Source: Metabacillus niabensis (GTDB lineage: Bacteria > Bacillota > Bacilli > Bacillales > Bacillaceae). Taken from it: a DNA stretch of 64,000 nucleotides. Below the pieces are notes generated by a model that ran no database searches, was not told the DNA's origin, and was given only the letters and a program-made list of their open reading frames with translations. Made by a program: the position numbers and the translations under genes. Positions 60,125 to 64,000 of the stretch are shown here, in pieces. The stretch lies in contig NZ_JAIVLH010000021.1 in the NCBI RefSeq assembly GCF_020524345.1, positions 1 through 64,000 on the forward strand, given 5' to 3'. How positions within the stretch are numbered: position 1 is the first letter of the stretch; every line of letters starts with the position of its first letter.

Positions 60125-61113
60125 CAGAACGAGTAGCCAAAGTTCATCAGGTTGGCTCACATCCTAAATTGGCGTTGGTTACTACGATGTATCGAGAGCA
60201 TCAAATGATGAATGGTTGGATGAAAGATTTATTGATTAATGAAGGACTTATTTATGGTCTGTCATCTGGTGTTGGGAGTCTTTATTTGGATCGAACAGAA
60301 AGTAATCAGTCGCATTTATTAATTGGATGGAACAGCTTGGATCCGCTTTTAGATTTATCTATGAGTACAGGAACATGGGTTAATCGGAGGTTCTCAGCAG
60401 ATTCTAATCAAGCGGTTGAAGAAATGAGACAGTATTTAACACAGTGGCAAAAGCCTGTTTTGACACCTATTAATTGTCGCATATTAAATGGCTTACCGGA
60501 TCCTTATGAACAATATAGACATAACCTTCCGTTTCCAATTAGTTATTGTCTTGTAAGTGATATTACAGATGAAAAAGTGTCTATATTTCAAAGTAATCAA
60601 AACGAGGTAAACAATATTCCTCTTACTACATTTAAGACTGCAATTGAAGGCCTTACAAACCAATGGGTTGATCTCATTTTTCCCAAAAAGGAATTAAATC
60701 ATCGTTGGTCAATGTGGCAGTCCTTTACTAGAAATGTGCATCATTTCAATTCAGGTTGGAAAGGAATTTCCTCCGGTTTAGTAGGTTTATATGATTTTTT
60801 AGAAAATGAACCATTAAACCTTAGTGCATTAGAGGATACATTCTTGTATGCCTCCTATCTTAGTGGGGACTTAGGAAGAGGATGGTATGCAGAGTACTTG
60901 AGATCTATGGGAGAAGAATTTAAAGATACTCGTTTTTTTGAGACTTCGATAATCTATGAAGAGTTATCAGAAGCTTGGACAATGGCCATCTATGAAATGG
61001 AAAATGCAAACATACATCAAGGTCTATTAAAAGGGATATCTAGTCTAGAAGAAAAAGCCTTGAACAACCTATTAGATCTTGCAAATAGGAATAAGAAAGT
61101 AAGGGTGGGATAA
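60112..61113 (+). CDS. BtrH-like protein 2, degenerate active site
   Basis: 333-aa paralogue of its neighbours. It keeps the length and layout: a GLIYGLSSGVGSLYLD segment, aligned with the CFGLGSGLNF block of paralogue 1, and the C-terminal helical domain. It lacks the Cys motif, where VTTMYREHQM replaces NCGSAPIRD, and has no GGHK, only an unrelated LVSDITDEKVSIFQ. It is therefore probably non-catalytic, perhaps a structural or substrate-binding partner. GAGGTG precedes the ATG, which lies inside the previous gene. The third paralogue starts five bases after its stop. Confidence 0.68.
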   Translation: MVAITERVAKVHQVGSHPKLALVTTMYREHQMMNGWMKDLLINEGLIYGLSSGVGSLYLDRTESNQSHLLIGWNSLDPLLDLSMSTGTWVNRRFSADSNQAVEEMRQYLTQWQKPVLTPINCRILNGLPDPYEQYRHNLPFPISYCLVSDITDEKVSIFQSNQNEVNNIPLTTFKTAIEGLTNQWVDLIFPKKELNHRWSMWQSFTRNVHHFNSGWKGISSGLVGLYDFLENEPLNLSALEDTFLYASYLSGDLGRGWYAEYLRSMGEEFKDTRFFETSIIYEELSEAWTMAIYEMENANIHQGLLKGISSLEEKALNNLLDLANRNKKVRVG

Positions 61114-61117
61114 TGAA

Positions 61118-62152
61118 ATGAAATCGATATCGCTTGATTATCACCATCAAAGGGGAACTCATTGTATTACTACAGCAATGATGAATCTTTTCAACCATTT
61201 TGGTATTGCACTCTCGGAAGAAATATGTTTTGGGCTTGGGGGTGGACTTGGATTTACCTATGCACGAGGTAGAGATATGGACCAATTTATGGTTTTTGGA
61301 CGAAGTGACGATCTGGAGTTAAATATATGTGAAATTCTTGGAGTGCACGCAATATTAAAGCAAGAACATAATAGTGAAAAGGCACTTCAATCAATCATCT
61401 CCCTTCTAGAAAGAGGGGAGCCTGTATTAGTAGATCTCGATACAAGCAGGTTAAGCTATCTGAGTAGAACGTTAGATTGGCCCGAGTATGCAACACATGG
61501 CGGACATAAGGCAGTTATTACTGGTTATGAAGAAGTGACACGTACTCTTGAAGTCTACGATTATATTTGGGGTACACCCCGTAGTCTGCCAGTAGAGGAT
61601 TTGTTTAAAGCATGGAAGACGTATAGTGGAATTTCTCCAGCATCGAATCTATGGTACGAATTTACAGTGCCAAACACATTTATTGATTTAGATCAAGCTT
61701 TACGAAAAGGCATATACCTTAATGTTTATCGTATGCTGACTCCTTGGAATAAATTTCACGGAATAGATGCAATGCGTTCCTTCCTTAGAGAAGTCCCAAA
61801 TTGGCCATATCTTATGAACGAAGAGAAAAGGAAAAAACTTGCATTTTCTTCCTATATTGCACTTGAAATTGGAGGAACCGGAAAAAGCGCCTTTAGGAGG
61901 ATGTTTTCGAGATTCCTTAAGCAGGCAGGACATATCCTGGATGAACCGCAGCTAATTAATGTTGGTGAACATTATCGGGAGATCTCGTTATTATGGACTG
62001 AATTAGCTGAACGTATAAGAGTAGGAAGTATTGATCCGAACGAAGGGATTTTTTCTGGATCGCCGGATAATGAACAACTAACTGATGAAATTTATAAAAG
62101 AGAATATGAACAATTTCAGAAATTGCACAATCTTTCATCAAGCTGGCTTTGA
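61118..62152 (+). CDS. BtrH-like acyltransferase 3
   Basis: 344-aa protein with intact family features: Cys16 in RGTHCITTAMMNLF, SEEICFGLGGGLGFTYARG, and His130 in THGGHKAVITGYEE. The C-terminal helical half contains RRMFSRFLKQAG, matching RKMYARFLREAD in paralogue 1. GGGTGGGA precedes the ATG. With paralogue 1 it could provide two sequential transfers or a heteromer with the degenerate middle protein. Its stop is 14 bases before the DrrA-type ATPase start. Confidence 0.75.
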   Translation: MKSISLDYHHQRGTHCITTAMMNLFNHFGIALSEEICFGLGGGLGFTYARGRDMDQFMVFGRSDDLELNICEILGVHAILKQEHNSEKALQSIISLLERGEPVLVDLDTSRLSYLSRTLDWPEYATHGGHKAVITGYEEVTRTLEVYDYIWGTPRSLPVEDLFKAWKTYSGISPASNLWYEFTVPNTFIDLDQALRKGIYLNVYRMLTPWNKFHGIDAMRSFLREVPNWPYLMNEEKRKKLAFSSYIALEIGGTGKSAFRRMFSRFLKQAGHILDEPQLINVGEHYREISLLWTELAERIRVGSIDPNEGIFSGSPDNEQLTDEIYKREYEQFQKLHNLSSSWL

Positions 62153-62166
62153 GGAGGAAGGGAATT

Positions 62167-63069
62167 TTGAATGTATTACAGGTTGATAAATTAACCAAGT
62201 CATATGGAGATAAAAAGGTTGTCGATGAAATTAGCTTTCAGGTTAATCGCGGTGAAATATTCGGTTTCTTAGGTCCTAATGGTGCTGGTAAATCAACAAC
62301 GATTGAAATTATCGCAGGACTTAAGAAGGCTGATGGAGGGAAAGTAACAGTCGCTGATTTTCCATCACATCCGAATACAACATCAAGTATAGGGGTTCAA
62401 CTTCAATCAACAGATTTATATAAGGAATTAACTGTAAAGGAAACGTTACTTTTATTTTTAAATTTCCATAATAGAAGTCATGTTCTTGATGAATATATCG
62501 AGCTAACAAAGCTTCAACAGGTACTTGATACAAAAGTAAAGCACTTATCTGGTGGTCAAAGACAAAGGCTCTCGTTGAGTCTGGCGTTAGTAGCAGATCC
62601 CGAGATTGTCATCTTGGATGAACCGACAGTTGGACTTGACCCTCAGTCCAGACGAACACTATGGGGGGTTATACAGTCATTAAAAGATCGAGGAAAAACG
62701 GTTATCTTGACAACTCATTTTATGGATGAAGCAGAAGAGTTGTGTGATCGAATTGCTATCATTGACCATGGGAGATTAATCGCCCTTGATACGCCAGTAG
62801 GTTTATTAGAAAAAATCCCATATGGCCATACCTTGACAGTGACAACAGAACCACGAATAACTGAATCTGAATTAAAAGATCTTAAATATGAATCAATACA
62901 TTTTTCTGACTCAGACACCATCATACATACCGCTCAATTTACTGAAACATTAAGCGGACTGCTTCAAATTACCGAGCAAAATCAAATGCAAGTGACCTCC
63001 CTTAAATTAAAAAATGCCGGCCTTGAAGAATTGTTCCTACTTTTAACAGGAAAGGAGCTTAGAGATTAG
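62167..63069 (+). CDS. DrrA/CcmA-type ABC ATPase
   Basis: 300-aa nucleotide-binding subunit: Walker A GPNGAGKST, signature LSGGQRQR, Walker B IVILDEPTVGLDP, His-loop TTHFMDEAEELCD. A C-terminal regulatory extension of about 80 residues follows. This architecture belongs to drug and antibiotic exporters such as DrrA. TTG 62167 lies behind GAGGAGGAAGGG; an earlier in-frame TTG at 62149 overlaps that site. The permease gene overlaps the stop by one base. Confidence 0.87.
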   Translation: MNVLQVDKLTKSYGDKKVVDEISFQVNRGEIFGFLGPNGAGKSTTIEIIAGLKKADGGKVTVADFPSHPNTTSSIGVQLQSTDLYKELTVKETLLLFLNFHNRSHVLDEYIELTKLQQVLDTKVKHLSGGQRQRLSLSLALVADPEIVILDEPTVGLDPQSRRTLWGVIQSLKDRGKTVILTTHFMDEAEELCDRIAIIDHGRLIALDTPVGLLEKIPYGHTLTVTTEPRITESELKDLKYESIHFSDSDTIIHTAQFTETLSGLLQITEQNQMQVTSLKLKNAGLEELFLLLTGKELRD

Positions 63070-64000
63070 TGAAAAAGTCTTGGAACCGTTTCATTCATTT
63101 AACACACATACATTTAAAGCTCATTTTAAGAGATAAGATGACTTTGTTCTGGTTTTTAGCATTTCCACTTATTTTAACGACTTTATTTGGATTTATCGTT
63201 CCAAATGTCGGTAATCAAAGTAAGTTGGTGATAGTATCAGATGAATCCTATACAAAAGATTCGCCAGTTATAGATAAGTTGCTCTCTGTACCAAATGCAG
63301 AATGGGATCCGGGTTTAGAGCCTGAAGAGGCAGTGGAGCAATTCACCAGAGGCTATTTGGCAATGGCGATTACGGCAGAAAAAGATAAGGGAATTTCGTT
63401 ACATTATCGCGATGGACAAGATCAGGAATTAGTTGAAGTTTTATCAAATGTCATAAAACAGGCTGATTCCAGCATTGATGTTAAATCAGTACCATATGAA
63501 GATATTCAAACGATAAGGCCAATTGATTTTATATTACCTGGGATGATTGTATTAACAATTATGCAAATTGGTTTGTTTGGAGGAACGACCCTTTTAATTG
63601 ACCGGAATTCACAAACATTAAGAAGATTGAAAACAAATGGGGTCACCGCAAGTGAAATCATTTTAAGTCATATCTTTAGCAGAATCCTACTAGTTATAGC
63701 AGCAGCGATGCTGTTAACTTTTGTTGGTAAGTTTATTCTACGAGCAAATATTGATCTATCAAACTGGTACGTAATCTTGCCGATTGCCTTTATCGCTGGT
63801 ATTTGTTTTTTAAGCATGGGCTTATTAATTGCAAGTATGTTCAGGTCTCCTGAGGCAGGAAATATTTTTTCGCAATCAATAAATTTTCCGATGGCCTTTA
63901 TTTGCGGGATCTTCTTTCCGTTGTCAACAATGCCAGAACCGCTACAAAAATTCGCTAATATTTTGCCACTAACACCGTTAGTAGAAACAACTCGTAATCT
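63069..64000 (+). CDS. ABC-2 type permease, DrrB-like (partial)
   Basis: The reading frame starts with GTG at 63069, overlapping the ATPase stop (TAGTG), and runs off the window after about 310 residues. A helix near residues 18-38 (MTLFWFLAFPLILTTLFGF) is followed by an extracellular domain of about 120 residues. A run of ABC-2 helices begins at PIDFILPGMIVLTIMQIGLF, and PMAFICGIFFPLSTMPEPLQ is the typical ABC-2 signature near the end. It pairs with the preceding ATPase as a DrrAB-type exporter for the cluster product. Confidence 0.85.
   Translation, partial: MKKSWNRFIHLTHIHLKLILRDKMTLFWFLAFPLILTTLFGFIVPNVGNQSKLVIVSDESYTKDSPVIDKLLSVPNAEWDPGLEPEEAVEQFTRGYLAMAITAEKDKGISLHYRDGQDQELVEVLSNVIKQADSSIDVKSVPYEDIQTIRPIDFILPGMIVLTIMQIGLFGGTTLLIDRNSQTLRRLKTNGVTASEIILSHIFSRILLVIAAAMLLTFVGKFILRANIDLSNWYVILPIAFIAGICFLSMGLLIASMFRSPEAGNIFSQSINFPMAFICGIFFPLSTMPEPLQKFANILPLTPLVETTRN

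Overview
The window reads as chromosome of a low-GC, Bacillus-like Firmicute. Support comes from strong AGGAGG-type ribosome binding sites, frequent TTG/GTG starts, and a Sda-type sporulation checkpoint peptide. A tyrosine T-box ahead of a TyrZ-type tRNA synthetase with a YwaE-like MarR gene beside it, a Blt-type efflux pump, scoAB and CcpA cre-like sites point the same way. No tRNA, rRNA, CRISPR array or prophage was seen. The only mobile DNA is the 3' end of an IS3-family element at the left edge.

Layout. (1) 1-2.6 kb: IS3 end, a blt/bltR-like efflux operon and sda. (2) 2.7-6.3 kb: a LysR regulator divergent from a thiolase-scoA-scoB operon for acetoacetate/acetoacetyl-CoA use. (3) 6.3-22.1 kb: a plant-glycan locus with a sugar ABC importer (two permeases and a lipoprotein, no ATPase), GH2, GH43, secreted GH30, an SDR, a LacZ-type GH2, a second GH43 and a LacI repressor. 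Operators of the form ATGAAAC-NN-GTTTCAT precede the importer, lacZ and, in a weaker form, lacI itself. A secreted GH30 with galactosidases and GH43 enzymes suggests a galactan or arabinogalactan substrate; this is inference. (4) 22.1-27.3 kb: a yybP-ykoY-type (Mn2+) riboswitch ahead of a small membrane protein, then AraC, sugar isomerase and two Gfo/Idh/MocA genes. (5) 27.3-29.6 kb: MarR gene and T-box/tyrZ.

(6) 29.9-33.2 kb: a second sugar importer, again without ATPase, behind a strong promoter and a perfect palindrome resembling the LacI operators. (7) 33.3-38.8 kb: a MacAB-like exporter with one large permease, one adaptor lipoprotein and two ATPases, one fused to an AbrB-like domain. 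(8) 38.9-51.8 kb: a third carbohydrate locus with a YesL-like protein, Gfo/Idh, LplB/LplC/LplA-type importer, YesS-like membrane AraC regulator, a 1091-aa GH106-like hydrolase and another Gfo/Idh. The importers presumably share a distant MsmX-type ATPase.

(9) 52.0-64.0 kb, running off the right edge: the most unusual part. It is a compact type II polyketide/fatty-acid-like cluster. It encodes a ketosynthase, a KS-like partner that lost the catalytic triad (chain-length-factor style), a FabG-like ketoreductase, an acyl carrier protein and a hotdog thioesterase. A MacB-type ABC pair, a Gfo/Idh enzyme, three tandem BtrH-like proteins (the middle one degenerate) and a DrrAB-type exporter follow. 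BtrH in butirosin biosynthesis moves an acyl group from a carrier protein to an aminoglycoside, so this cluster plausibly makes, transfers and exports an acylated metabolite. I recognise no characterised cluster with this composition.
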